From Streptomyces sp. CA-278952 (GTDB lineage Bacteria; Actinomycetota; Actinomycetes; Streptomycetales; Streptomycetaceae): a DNA stretch of 64,000 nt. The position numbers and the translations under genes were made by a program. The stretch lies in the NCBI RefSeq assembly GCF_028747205.1, contig NZ_CP112880.1:7785501-7849500 (forward strand), written 5' to 3'. Positions 7,951 to 18,423 of the stretch are shown here, piece after piece; the first letter of the stretch is position 1, and every line of letters starts with the position of its first letter. The notes under the pieces were generated by a model. It was given only the letters and a program-made list of their open reading frames with translations. It did no database searches and was not told where the DNA came from.

Positions 7951-8017
7951 CATCCACGCCCCGCCGCCGCGCCTCCGCGCGCGCCCTCGCGGGCCGTCAC
8001 CCAGGGAAAAGGCACCC

Positions 8018-9763
<1,746 letters not shown>

Positions 9764-10296
9764 GCGCGCAGCCGGTCGACGAACACCCGCTGGCCGACGA
9801 TCAGCCGCTCGGCGGCCTGCTCCGGCGTGCACCAGGCGAACCGGTCCATCTCCGGGAACTCCTGCTGCACGCCGGAGCCGCGCGGCCACTCCATCGTGAA
9901 CGTCCCGGGCACGACGGACGTCACGTCCAACTCCGCCTCCACGGCCCAGGCGGTCACCGTCTTGCCGCTGCGCTGCCGTGACTCGCCCAGCGCGATCCAC
10001 TCACCCGGCGGGACCGGCACGCCCAGTTCCTCCACGAACTCCCGGCGGGCGGCGGCCTCCGCGTCCTCCTCCGGTCCGTACTCGCCCTTCGGCACCGACC
10101 AGGCGGCCGTCTCCCGCCCCGCCCAGAACGGCCCGCCCATGTGCCCGATCAGCACCTCGACATCCCGCTCGCCCGCGCCCTCCGTGACCCGGAAGAGAAG
10201 AAGCCCCGCACTGCGCCTTCTTGTCGACATGTCGTCAAGTCTGCTGCGGCACGGTGCGGGGCGCCACGCGGGCCCGGCACGACCCGGAGGAAAGCG

Positions 10297-10707
10297 CTAC
10301 GTCTTGCGGTAGCCGTACGCCTCCGAGGCCGCGGCCTCCACCGCCGCGAGGTCGCCACCCGCCGAGGCGGTCACCACGGCCGCGACAGCGCCTTCGACGA
10401 ATGGCGCGTCCACGAGTCGCGTGGCCTCGGGCAGCTCGTCGCCCTCGGCGAGCATGGCCTTCACCGTGAGGACCGCGCTTCCCAGGTCGACCAGGACCGC
10501 GATACCCGCACCCCGGTCCACCGAGGCGGCGGCCCGGCCGATCAGCTCCGCGCTCGTCCCGAGCCCGCCGCCCGGCAGCCCGCCGGCCGGGGCGACCGGC
10601 GCGGTCACCCCTCCGGCGGCGAGGCCCCGGGCCAGCTCGGCGACCGACTCGGCGACCGGACCGCTGTGGGAGACCAGCACGATGCCCACCTGCCGTTCGC
10701 CGCTCAC
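10297..10707 (-). CDS. dhaM: Dihydroxyacetone kinase phosphotransfer subunit DhaM (EIIA-like)
   Basis: A 136-residue protein beginning SGERQVGIVLVSHSGPVAESVAEL. The LVSHS motif carries the EIIA-type active-site His near residue 13. GIAVLVDLGSAVLTVKAML is the conserved core of DhaM. In the PEP-dependent system DhaM receives phosphate from HPr and passes it to ADP bound in DhaL, which phosphorylates dihydroxyacetone held by DhaK. Only the single EIIA domain is present, without the HPr and EI-like extensions found in E. coli DhaM. GTG at 10707 overlaps the dhaL stop by four bases. It closes a dhaK-dhaL-dhaM operon. Confidence 0.92.
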   Translation of the reverse strand: MSGERQVGIVLVSHSGPVAESVAELARGLAAGGVTAPVAPAGGLPGGGLGTSAELIGRAAASVDRGAGIAVLVDLGSAVLTVKAMLAEGDELPEATRLVDAPFVEGAVAAVVTASAGGDLAAVEAAASEAYGYRKT

Positions 10708-11315
10708 GCGCCCGCTCCGTCCGCCGCCGTCGCCGCCAGGGCCTCGACCAGCAGCGCCGACGAGGTCGCGCCCGGGTCCTGATGCCCGATGCTGCGCTCG
10801 CCGAGATAGCTGGCCCGCCCCTTGCGCGCACGCAACGGCACCGTCGCCTCGGCGCCCGCGCGAGCCGCGTTCGCGGCGCCGTCGAACGAGGTGGCCAGGG
10901 CCTCCGCCGCGGGCAGCAGCGCGTCGAGCATCGTCTTGTCCCCGGCCTGCGCGCCGCCCAGCTGCCCCACCGCGGCGACCCCGGCCGCGAACGCCTGCGC
11001 CAGCTGGTCCTGGGTCACCTCGGCGTCGTCCCCGAGAGCCTTGCCCGTACGGCGCAGCAGCGTCCCGTACAGCGGTCCGGACGCCCCGCCGACGGTGGAG
11101 ATGAGCTGTCGTCCGGCCAGGGTGAGCACAGCACCGGGCGTGGCGGGGGCATCCTTCTCCAGCACCGCCGTCACCGCCGCGAAGCCGCGCTGGAGATTGC
11201 TGCCGTGATCGGCGTCCCCGATCGCCGAGTCCAGCTCGGTCAGATGGTCCGCCCCACGCTCCACGGACGCCGCGACAGCGGTCATCCAGCGGCGGAAGAA
11301 GTCGGTGTCGAGCAC
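10704..11315 (-). CDS. dhaL: Dihydroxyacetone kinase subunit DhaL (ADP-binding)
   Basis: A 203-residue all-helical DhaL protein. The metal/ADP-binding signature LTELDSAIGDADHGSNLQRGF (~26-46) provides the Asp residues that hold Mg-ADP. STVGGASGPLYGTLLRR and GDKTMLDALLPA are also diagnostic, and GRASYLGERSIGHQDPGATSSALL ends the domain. In this system it carries a permanently bound ADP recharged by DhaM. It lies 112 bases after dhaK and is coupled to dhaM by a GTGA overlap. Length and motifs match the family. Confidence 0.95.
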   Translation of the reverse strand: MLDTDFFRRWMTAVAASVERGADHLTELDSAIGDADHGSNLQRGFAAVTAVLEKDAPATPGAVLTLAGRQLISTVGGASGPLYGTLLRRTGKALGDDAEVTQDQLAQAFAAGVAAVGQLGGAQAGDKTMLDALLPAAEALATSFDGAANAARAGAEATVPLRARKGRASYLGERSIGHQDPGATSSALLVEALAATAADGAGA

Positions 11316-11427
11316 ATGATCTCCTGTTCCTCGGTCCCACCCGGAACGGATCGTCCCGGCGGTGGCACGGGCTGTACGGCCAACCCCGCACCGGGGTCGC
11401 CCACGGTCACGGGATTCCCGTCGGCGC

Positions 11428-12420
11428 TCAGCGGCCCCAGCGGAGTGCGGCCGTCCGCACGGGCGCGTCCCACAGTCGCAGCAGCTCCTCGTCGACCTGG
11501 CACAGCGTCACCGAACAGCCTGCCATGTCGAGCGAGGTCACGTAGTTCCCCACGAGCGTACGAGCCACCGGGACACCCCGCTCGGACAGGACCCGGTGGA
11601 CCTCGGCAGTGAACCCGTACAGCTCCAGCAGCGGAGTCGCCCCCATGCCGTTCACCAGCGCCAGCACCGGGCCGGTGGGGCGCAGGTCCTCCAGCACCGC
11701 GTTCACGGCGAAGTCGGCGATCTCCCCGGACGTCATCATCGGCCGCCGCTCCCGCCCCGGCTCCCCATGGATGCCGATGCCCAATTCCAGCTCTCCGGCG
11801 GGCAGATCGAAGGTGGGGCTGCCCTTGGCCGGAGTGGTCACGGCGCCCAGCGCCACCCCGAAGCTGCGCGAGGCCCCGTTCACCTGCCGCGCGACGGCGG
11901 CCACCCGCTCCAGCGGGGCGCCCTCGTCCGCCAGGGCTCCGGCGATCTTCTCGACGAACAGCGTCGCTCCCGTACCGCGCCGACCGGCCGTGAACGTACT
12001 GTCGCTCACGGCCACGTCGTCGTCCACCACGACCTGGGCGACCTGGATCCCCTCGTCGTCGGCGAGCTCGGCGGCCATCTCGAAGTTGAGCACGTCACCG
12101 GTGTAGTTCTTGACGACGAACAGCACCCCCGCTCCGCTGTCGACGGCTGCCGCCGCCCGCAGCATCTGGTCGGGCACGGGGGAGGTGAAAACCTCCCCGG
12201 GACAGGCGGCCGACAGCATCCCGGGGCCGACGAATCCGGCGTGCAGCGGCTCGTGTCCCGAACCGCCCCCGGAGACGAGGCCCACCTTTCCCGCCACGGG
12301 CGAGTCCCGCCGCATGACGACCCGGTTCTCCACGTCGACGGTCAGCTCGGGATGTGCGGCCGCGATGCCCCGCAGGGCATCGGCGACCACGGTCTCGGGA
12401 ACGTTGATGAGCATCTTCAC
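11428..12420 (-). CDS. dhaK: Dihydroxyacetone kinase subunit DhaK (substrate-binding)
   Basis: A 330-residue DhaK. VGLVSGGGSGHEPLHAGFVGPGMLSAACPGEVFTSP (~46-80) contains the conserved His (GSGHEP) near the substrate pocket. ALVNGMGATPLLELY and the GIGIHGEPGRER stretch (~215-227) provide the His that forms the covalent hemiaminal with dihydroxyacetone. The product is dihydroxyacetone phosphate, which enters glycolysis. First gene of dhaKLM. No adjacent glycerol dehydrogenase or DhaR-type regulator is visible. The stop at 11428 leaves 112 bases of GC-rich spacer before dhaL. Confidence 0.95.
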   Translation of the reverse strand: MKMLINVPETVVADALRGIAAAHPELTVDVENRVVMRRDSPVAGKVGLVSGGGSGHEPLHAGFVGPGMLSAACPGEVFTSPVPDQMLRAAAAVDSGAGVLFVVKNYTGDVLNFEMAAELADDEGIQVAQVVVDDDVAVSDSTFTAGRRGTGATLFVEKIAGALADEGAPLERVAAVARQVNGASRSFGVALGAVTTPAKGSPTFDLPAGELELGIGIHGEPGRERRPMMTSGEIADFAVNAVLEDLRPTGPVLALVNGMGATPLLELYGFTAEVHRVLSERGVPVARTLVGNYVTSLDMAGCSVTLCQVDEELLRLWDAPVRTAALRWGR

Positions 12421-12715
12421 GTCTGTCTCCTAGCGGGCCTGTCAGAGGCCGTGTTGACCTGCGCTTTTTCTGGTGGGAGAAGGTGTGGCGAGTAGTTGAT
12501 CCTGGCGGTCCGTTGATGCTGGCTGTCTGCTGCGTTTGCTGGCGGCGCGTCAGTCGATTGATGGGGTGCTCGCGAGTTGTCGGGCTGGAAGCGGTGTGCT
12601 CTCCCACGATCCTGCCGAGGAGCCGCGTCAGACGCCATCCGCGGAACGAGTTGCGGAGGCTACCGCCAACAGCGGGACAGCCCTTAGCGGCCTGTAACCG
12701 CCGTCGAACACGTAG

Positions 12716-13090
12716 ACTCCGTGGAATCCCGCCGACGACTGGGTCGGACGTGTGGACGCCTGGCTCAGTGATGCGGTCCGCGTCCACCTGGACCATGCCG
12801 AACTGCACGATGTGCTGTACGGCCACACCCCGATCAACGCGTCGACGGAGATCGAGGTCAGTCCCACGAACGCGCACGTCGAAGCGTTCCGGCACCTCAT
12901 CGCTGAGCGCCCCGACCCGCCGGCGGACGCCCCGACCCCCGCCATGGCGGCGCTCTTGATCTACAGCGCCTGGTACGGCGCGACCCACGCGCTGCTTCAC
13001 CACGAGGCCGAGGACGTCGACCGCCTGGCCGAGAAACTCATCGCCGACATCACCGACCTCGCCCATCGCTACCTGCGCGCCGAGGCCTGA
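12716..13090 (+). pseudogene. C-terminal remnant of a TetR-family regulator
   Basis: The frame opens just after a stop at 12713 with no start codon at the fragment's true beginning. It reads ADDWVGRVDAWLSDAVRVHLDHAELHDVLYGHTP... through SAWYGATHALLHHEAEDVDRLAEKLIADITDLAHRYLRAEA, the ligand-binding helices of a TetR protein without the DNA-binding domain. GTG at 12752 could still start a 112-residue product. The 295 bases before it (12421-12715) show no gene on either strand. They begin with a GGCCTGTCAGAGGCC inverted repeat and look like scrambled insertion-element sequence, so the 5' half was probably lost in a rearrangement. Confidence 0.7.
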
Positions 13091-13131
13091 GCGCCGGGCT
13101 CCCGGGCCCGAGCACCGAGAACCGACACACG

Positions 13132-13165
13132 CTGCCGACGACCCCTGTGCGGGGATCACCGGCAG
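13132..13165 (+). terminator. Interrupted-stem hairpin after the TetR remnant
   Basis: CTGCCG pairs with CGGCAG and, inside it, CCCC pairs with GGGG around a five-base loop. It is 41 bases past the TetR-remnant stop and 76 bases before the convergent ABC pseudogene stop, so it may serve either strand. Confidence 0.4.
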
Positions 13166-13241
13166 CGGTGCGGTGCGGTGCGGTTCGGGCGACGGGTGGC
13201 CGGTTGGTTGGTCTCCGGGGCAATCCGTCCCGTGCCGCCGG

Positions 13242-14837
13242 TCAGCCGCTCACCGGGGCGATGCGCCAGTGACGGGCCCGCTCGTACTGTGAGCTCAGCC
13301 GTGAGAACGCCCCACCGGCGCGCAGCAGTTCGTACCGGGTGCCGGTCTCCACGACCCGGCCGTCGTCGAGCGGGACCACATGGTCCGCGGTGGCCAGGGT
13401 GGCGGGGCGATGGGCGATCACGATCACCGTGCGGTCGGGGTCGTCGCCAAGGTTGGCGATGGCCCGGGTGACCACGGCCTCGTTCTCCGGGCCGAGGGCG
13501 GAGCTGGCCTCGTCCACCAGGACGATCCGCGCCCGCTTGAGCATCGCCCGGGCGATCGCGACGCGCTGGGGTTCGCCGCCCGACAACTGCGCGCCCCCCT
13601 CGCCCACACGGGTCTGCCAGCCGGCGGGAAGCCGTTCGATCACCTCGTCGAGCCGTGCCGCGGCGGCGGCCTCCCGCAACTCGGCCCAGGTCGCGTCCGG
13701 GCGTGCCAGGCGCAGGTTGTCCTCGATGGTGTCGTCGAACAGGTAGACGTTCTGGAAGACGATGGCGATCTCGTCGAGCAGGCTACTCGGGTCCAGTTCG
13801 CGCACGTCGACGCCACCGACCCGCACCTGGCCCGAGTCGACGTCGAAGAACCGGGCGATGAGCCGGGTCGCCGTCGTCTTCCCGGACCCCGACGGCCCGA
13901 TCAGGGCGGTGGTGGTGCCCGGTCGGCAGCGCAGGGACACGTCCTTCAGAGCGGGGACGGCGCCGTCCGGGTAGGTGAAGGTGACGTCGCTGAGCCCGAC
14001 GTCGGCCTCGGCCTCGGCGATCAGCCGTACGGGCTCGGCCGGAACCGGCAGAGCCGGAGTGGACAGCAGCTCCTCGATGCGCCCGATCTGGTTCCGCAAC
14101 GCCCGCAGCGCGCCGATGAGTTCGATGAGATTGCCGAGCGGCTCCAGGAAGCGGGCGGCGAGCACGAGCAGCACGATCACCGTGGCGACCTCGATACGCC
14201 CGCTGAGCATCAGCTCGACGGTCAGGGCGAGCACCGCGACGAACCCGGCCATGATCACGCCGGTGTGGACGAAGAACGGCTGCCTCGCACGGCGCATACC
14301 GTCGCGGTAGGTCTCGCGATGGTCCTCCAGTGCGGCGCGCATCCGGGGCGTGCCCTCGGCGTGACCCGCGGCGCGCAGCACCGGCTGGGCCTGACCCAGC
14401 TCGATCGCCCGGCTGGCCACCCCGGCCGCCGCCTGCTCCAGCTCGCTCTCGGTGATCTCGGCGATGCGCGCGGCCCGCCGCAGGGCCAGGTAGGCGGCCA
14501 GGCGGCGATGCGCGCGGCCCGCCGCAGGGCCAGGTAGGCGGCCAGGCGGCGATGCGCGCGGCCCGCCGCAGGGCCAGGTAGGCGGCCAGGCGGCGATGCG
14601 CGCGGCCCGCCGCAGGGCCAGGTAGGCGGCCAGTGCGATCGCGCACAGCAGCAGCGCCATCCGCCAGTCGACTGGGAGCGTCACGACGACGACCGTCGCG
14701 GGCAGCAGGGTCGAGGTGATCACGGGCCCGCCGATGGTCACGGCCGGATGGGCGGCGCTGCCGACGTCCGCGGTCACGCAGCGCGCGAGCCGGGCCTTGT
14801 GCTCGGCGGTGAACCAGCCCAGCGTCAGCGTGCTCAC
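13242..14837 (-). pseudogene. ABC exporter (fused TMD-NBD) lacking its 5' end
   Basis: From the codon at 14837 leftwards the frame encodes VSTLTLGWFTAEHKARLARCV..., the middle of an ABC exporter membrane domain, then a full nucleotide-binding domain. That domain has Walker A GPSGSGKTT, signature QLSGGEPQRVAIARAM (Gly-Gly-Glu retained), Walker B IVLVDEASSALG and the H-loop IVIAHR. It resembles the siderophore/lipid exporters of the IrtA/IrtB and CchI type. The first ~96 codons are missing from this strand; they lie inverted at 14851-15138. Within the membrane domain a 44-base unit is repeated four times. No ribosome binding site precedes 14837. Best read as a disrupted gene. Confidence 0.82.
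14461..14636. repeat. Four tandem copies of a 44-bp unit inside the ABC exporter
   Basis: Copies begin at 14461, 14505, 14549 and 14593 with the sequence GCGATGCGCGCGGCCCGCCG... and are essentially identical. On the coding strand the unit encodes AAYLALRRAARIA in one frame and other residues in the next two. Because 44 is not a multiple of three, only 1, 4, 7... copies keep the gene in frame. With four copies the frame is kept but 44 extra residues are inserted in a membrane segment. Confidence 0.95.
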
Positions 14838-14850
14838 AAGGAGTGCTCGC

Positions 14851-15138
14851 GTGATCCGCCGCCTGTACCGCCTCTGGCCGAATCCGAAGCTGCTGGCCCG
14901 CCTGTGGCTGCTCACCGCGGCGCAGGCGGTCCTGCAGGGTCTGCTGCTTGCTCTGCTCATCCCGATCCTGGACGCGGTCGTGCGGCCCGAACCGCAGGTC
15001 GGCGCCGCCGCCCCGTGGTTTGTGCCCGGCGGGGTCGGCGCGGCACTGTACGCAGCGCTGAGCATCATCGCCACCCCGGTGGGCTTCGCGGCGGCGGGCG
15101 CCCTCGCGGCGCAACTGCGCCGACTGCTGATGCACCAC
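14851..15138 (+). pseudogene. Inverted 5' segment of the neighbouring ABC exporter
   Basis: GTG at 14851, with AAGGAG seven bases upstream, starts 96 codons encoding MIRRLYRLWPNPKLLARLWL..., two hydrophobic helices (VLQGLLLALLIPILDAVV and VGAALYAALSIIATPVGFAA) and ...LAAQLRRLLMHH. It is the N-terminus of an ABC exporter membrane domain. The opposite-strand gene begins at exactly the next expected residue (VSTLTLGWFTAEHK). Flipping 14838-15138 in place joins CAC (His) to GTG (Val) in frame and restores one continuous exporter. Beyond 15138 the plus frame runs into unrelated sequence. I infer an inversion of about 301 bp. Confidence 0.75.
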
Positions 15139-15260
15139 CCGTCCCGCTGCGCCCTGATGCTGATGACCAGCGCGACCATAGCGGCCAGGCAGGCCAACCA
15201 GGCGGGCCAGTCCCCCCAACCCAACGTTGCGGTCCACGACCGCGCGTACCCCCAGTTCAC
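15139..15260 (-). pseudogene. N-terminal fragment of an unidentified membrane protein
   Basis: From GTG at 15260 the minus strand reads MNWGYARSWTATLGWGDWPAW then LACLAAMVALVISIRAQRDG, one hydrophobic helix and a basic end, and stops making sense at the inversion breakpoint. It resembles the start of Streptomyces single-pass proteins of unknown function. The rest of the gene is absent. The bases from 15261 to 15560 hold no recognisable gene on either strand. Confidence 0.4.
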
Positions 15261-15560
15261 GGACGGACCGTACTGCCGCGGGCCTCCGGAGCGGGAGCTC
15301 TGCAGCGACGGGGGCAACCGAGACAGGTGCCTTCTCTCGGTCGGCGTGATCCGCCGCACGGCCAACCACCATGGGGCAGCGCTACCCGCCGACCTCACAC
15401 ACGTGGGGGTGGCTCCACCGTGACGCTGCGCCGCCGCGGCTTCCTGCCCGCAGCTCTGAACCGGACCGCTGGCGGCGGAGGTCTCGGTGTGGAGGGCCGC
15501 TCCCCGTCCCCCCGTCCGGAACGGCCCCCCACTCACGCAGGTGTAGCGATCAGCTCCCGG

Positions 15561-16223
15561 TCAGGAGGCGGCACGGGCCGGCGCGGCCGCGAAGCCGTTC
15601 TGCCAGAGCTGGTTCACTCGCGCTCGTTCGTTGGCGTCCGGCTGGGCGTTGGTGCAGGACGGGCCGGGGCCGCCGCCGGACATGAGCTGGCTGCACGGTC
15701 CGGAGTAGTTGTCCGGCAGACCGAGCACGTGTCCGGTCTCGTGCGTGGTGACGCGGGTCGAGTTGTACTGCTGGTTCTGCCGGTAGTCCAGGAAGATGAA
15801 GCCACGGCCGTGTCCGTTGGTCGAGGCGTACGATCCGCGCGGATCGTTTCCTTCGCGGTACGTGAAGTCAGCCCTGGAGCCCTCCTGGAGCCGGACGTTG
15901 GAGACCGAGCTGTTCCAGATCCGGGTGCTGTTGGCTATCTGGGTGCGGAAGCTCGGCGCTGAGGCCGCGCTGTACGTGACCGTGACGGCCTGGGTTCCCG
16001 GGTTGGCGGCCCGCTTCTCAGCGACCGACTTCATGACCGCGTCGAAGAAGGCCCGGTTCGCGGCGGCGTTCTCACCCGACCCGTTGTACGCGGCGATGCC
16101 GGCGGGGGTGGAGGTGGCAGGAGCAGGAGCAGGAGCGGCGGAGACCGCGGGAGCTGAACCCAGCGCGGCAACCAAGCCGAGGCCGACGAAGGCGGAGGCG
16201 ACGGCGGTCGGGACGTGTCTCAT
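15561..16223 (-). CDS. snpA: Snapalysin-type secreted zinc metalloprotease
   Basis: A 220-residue preproprotein. Residues 1-30 form a signal peptide ending AVSAA, followed by a short Ala/Pro propeptide. The catalytic motif [11 protein letters not shown] (161-171) is the HExxHxxGxxD of peptidase family M7, in which His, His and Asp bind zinc. [16 protein letters not shown] (177-192) carries the family's disulfide-forming cysteines. M7 enzymes are small exported proteases known only from Streptomyces and relatives, digesting casein-like proteins. In many species a divergent LysR regulator (SnpR) controls the gene; none is present here, so control differs or is distant. Confidence 0.94.
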   Translation of the reverse strand: MRHVPTAVASAFVGLGLVAALGSAPAVSAAPAPAPATSTPAGIAAYNGSGENAAANRAFFDAVMKSVAEKRAANPGTQAVTVTYSAASAPSFRTQIANSTRIWNSSVSNVRLQEGSRADFTYREGNDPRGSYASTNGHGRGFIFLDYRQNQQYNSTRVTTHETGHVLGLPDNYSGPCSQLMSGGGPGPSCTNAQPDANERARVNQLWQNGFAAAPARAAS

Positions 16224-16594
16224 GGGGGATCTCTCCTACTGTCCGATGAAGCCGCACCCTGGATTTTGTCCGCTCAACGGACGGGGCGCGGGACGGTACG
16301 GGGAGAGTGTGGGGGAGCGGACACCCGCTGGGAATGATGCCAACTCGCGATGACACCGCCCTATCCCCCCAGTCCTCCGGTCCGGGTCGCGCCGCCATGA
16401 CATCGGCTCAAGGCCGCCACGTGGCCGAGGAAGCCCCTGGCCCGCGCTCCACCGCCCCGCGCGGCGCGGGCCGTTCACGTTGCCGCGGGGGAAACGGCTG
16501 CGCCGACGGGCGGGGACCGGCTTTGGGGCAGCCTCGTACGCCGACGACGGAGCCCGTGCACGGCTCGGCGGGTTCGAGGAGTGCGGCCTTCTCG
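16224..16594. other. Intergenic region upstream of snpA, no gene seen
   Basis: About 370 bases between the snpA start and the cupin stop. Frames are open because of high GC, but none shows family features or a ribosome binding site. It should contain the snpA promoter. The usual LysR partner gene is not here. Confidence 0.5.
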
Positions 16595-17062
16595 TCAGGG
16601 CGCTTGCGGGCCGGGCGTGCCGACGTGCTCGGTCGGGCGGGTGTCGGACCGGGGCCGGTGGTCGGTGCCGAGGCCGGCGGTGATGGTCAGGATGGACGCC
16701 GACCCGGCCATGTCGACCGCGTGCCACGCTCCGGCCGGGTTGACGGTGGCCTCGCCCGGCCGGAGCGTAACGCGGTCGGTCACCCCGCCCACGTCGCGGG
16801 TGACCGTCACCGACCCGCTGAGGCAGACGACCAGTTCGTCGCCGGCGGGGTGACGCTCCCAGTGGTCGCCGGGGCCGTCGCCGTCGAAGATCGTCACCAT
16901 TCGGCCCTCGGCGCCGTCCGCCGCGACCGCGGCGGTGTAGGCCTGGAGCACCTCCGGGTCCCAGGCGAAGCCCTCGACGGGTTTGGCTCTCGATCCCAGC
17001 CCGAGGTGCACGGGGGTGGTCCGCAGGTCGATGGCGTTGCGTTCGTGGTTGATGAGTCTCAT
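16595..17062 (-). CDS. Cupin domain protein
   Basis: A 155-residue single-domain cupin. Motif 1 is GDGPGDHWERHPAGDELVVCLSG (His, Glu and the following Glu positions of the G(X)5HXH(X)3-4E(X)6G pattern). Motif 2 is near PGEATVNPAGAWHAV, where the His is kept. Metal-binding cupins are dioxygenases, isomerases or small-molecule sensors; the type cannot be decided. ATG at 17062 is chosen because homology to a cupin starts at RLINHERN; no strong ribosome binding site is visible. It lies 83 bases after an AraC regulator in the same direction, so the regulator may control it. Confidence 0.82.
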   Translation of the reverse strand: MRLINHERNAIDLRTTPVHLGLGSRAKPVEGFAWDPEVLQAYTAAVAADGAEGRMVTIFDGDGPGDHWERHPAGDELVVCLSGSVTVTRDVGGVTDRVTLRPGEATVNPAGAWHAVDMAGSASILTITAGLGTDHRPRSDTRPTEHVGTPGPQAP

Positions 17063-17145
17063 GCCGAGGATCGTCACAGGGCGGCCATCGGGTGGTCTTG
17101 AAGGAAAGGGAACGGGAGCCGACGCGACGGTCGGCCGGCCGGCGA

Positions 17146-18015
17146 CTACCCGGTCCCGAGGAGGACTTCGCCGCGACGCCAGGCTGTCGGCGATCGGCCC
17201 GTGAACTCGCTCCAGTCCCGAACGAGATGGGCCTGGTCCGCGTAACCGGAGAGGGCCGCCACATCGGCCCACGGGAGCGGATCGTGCGCTGTTGCCAGTT
17301 CGTGCGCGTGCTCGAAGCGCAGAACACGGGCGAAGGTCTTCGGTAACAGGCCCACCTCACTGTGAAACCGCTCGGCGAGATACCGACGGCTCCAGCCCAG
17401 TTCTGCGGCGACCGCCCCAATCTGGACACGGCCCCGCGCGGCGACGAGGCGGCGCCAGGCCTCGGCCACCTCAGGGCGTACCCGGGGGACGCATTCGCCG
17501 CCGCCGCTGCGGCCGACGGCGCGCAGGAGCAATTCGTCCAGAGCGGCGAACCGCGCGGCCCAGGTCGTCGCCGTTCGGAGCCGGTCGACCAGCTCGACGC
17601 CAAGCGCTCCGAGAAGCTCGTCGAGGGGAACCAGCCGGTGGGCGAGCGCGGCAGCGGGCATGCCGTAGACGGCCCGAGCCCCGAGAGGTGTCAGCGCCAC
17701 CTGCACGCCTTGCTGGCGTCCGTCGTGGTGGATCGCGACGGACCGGCACATCAGACCGCCGGCCACGCTGCCGTATCGAGTCACGGGTGACCCGTCGTCG
17801 ACGCCCGTCGCCACCTCCAGAGGGTGGGAGAGGCTGATCACCGCAGTGAGCACGCGGCCCGGTGGACCGCAGTGCACCCCCGCCGGGAACCCGCGAAGGT
17901 CGAAACCGACGTACGAGCTGACGTACCGTCGCAAGGCGGGTGCCGGACGCGCATCGATCCTGGTTGCCCTGTAGTCCTCCACCCTCGTCAGTGTAGGAAG
18001 CGCCGGTCTACTCAT
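17146..18015 (-). CDS. AraC family transcriptional regulator
   Basis: A 289-residue protein. The N-terminal ~150 residues form a sensor domain like the DUF6597 group (RYVSSYVGFDLRGFPAGVHCGPPGR). The C-terminal AraC DNA-binding domain (~185-285) has two helix-turn-helices: VQIGAVAAELGWSRRYLAERFHSEVGLLPKTFARVLRFEHA, and PWADVAALSGYADQAHLVRDWSEFTGRSPTAWRR. The second helix-turn-helix with its F-x-G-x-S-P motif is diagnostic. It probably regulates the cupin gene immediately downstream. The inducer is unknown. Confidence 0.92.
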   Translation of the reverse strand: MSRPALPTLTRVEDYRATRIDARPAPALRRYVSSYVGFDLRGFPAGVHCGPPGRVLTAVISLSHPLEVATGVDDGSPVTRYGSVAGGLMCRSVAIHHDGRQQGVQVALTPLGARAVYGMPAAALAHRLVPLDELLGALGVELVDRLRTATTWAARFAALDELLLRAVGRSGGGECVPRVRPEVAEAWRRLVAARGRVQIGAVAAELGWSRRYLAERFHSEVGLLPKTFARVLRFEHAHELATAHDPLPWADVAALSGYADQAHLVRDWSEFTGRSPTAWRRGEVLLGTG

Positions 18016-18243
18016 GGGCCCTCGTGTTCAACTGTCGAGGATTCTCTCGGGAGTCCCGCCCACTGGCGACCGGCTCTGATCTCGCCGAGGATCGCCGGCA
18101 TCTCCGACGCCCCCCTCTCTCGGACTGGCCCGCAACTCCGTAGTCCTGCTCAACAGCCTCTGCATCGGCGCGGCCGTCAAACAGCCGGCCGCCGGCGGCT
18201 TCTCCCTCACCGGCCAGCCAGGGCCGATGCGGACCATGCTGCC

Positions 18244-18327
18244 GATGACCGATGACCGATGACCGATGACCGATGACCGATGACCGATGACCGATGACCG
18301 ATGACCGATGACCGATGACCGATGACC
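18244..18327. repeat. Twelve tandem copies of GATGACC
   Basis: A perfect 7-base microsatellite of 84 bases in the 408-base gap between the AraC gene and the kinase-fold gene. The rest of that gap (18016-18243, 18328-18423) has no recognisable gene. The repeat ends 96 bases upstream of the next start codon, so copy-number change could alter promoter spacing. Confidence 0.97.
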
Positions 18328-18423
18328 GCGGCCGCCGCCGCGAGTCGCATCGCCGACTGATCACGCCCGTCGGGAATCCATATCCCGGCGACATCGGCGA
18401 TCACCCCCGGGATACTGGTCGCC

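Noticed and set aside
14716..15423. A normal divergent ABC permease gene on the plus strand
   Set aside because: After codon 96 the frame loses all similarity, and its end fits exactly to the start of the opposite-strand gene; an inversion explains both better.
13242..15536. An intact 764-residue ABC exporter on the minus strand
   Set aside because: The first ~230 residues of that frame are unrelated to exporters; the genuine N-terminus is on the other strand.
18244..18327. The heptamer array as a CRISPR array
   Set aside because: There are no spacers: the 7-base unit is directly tandem, and no cas genes are present.
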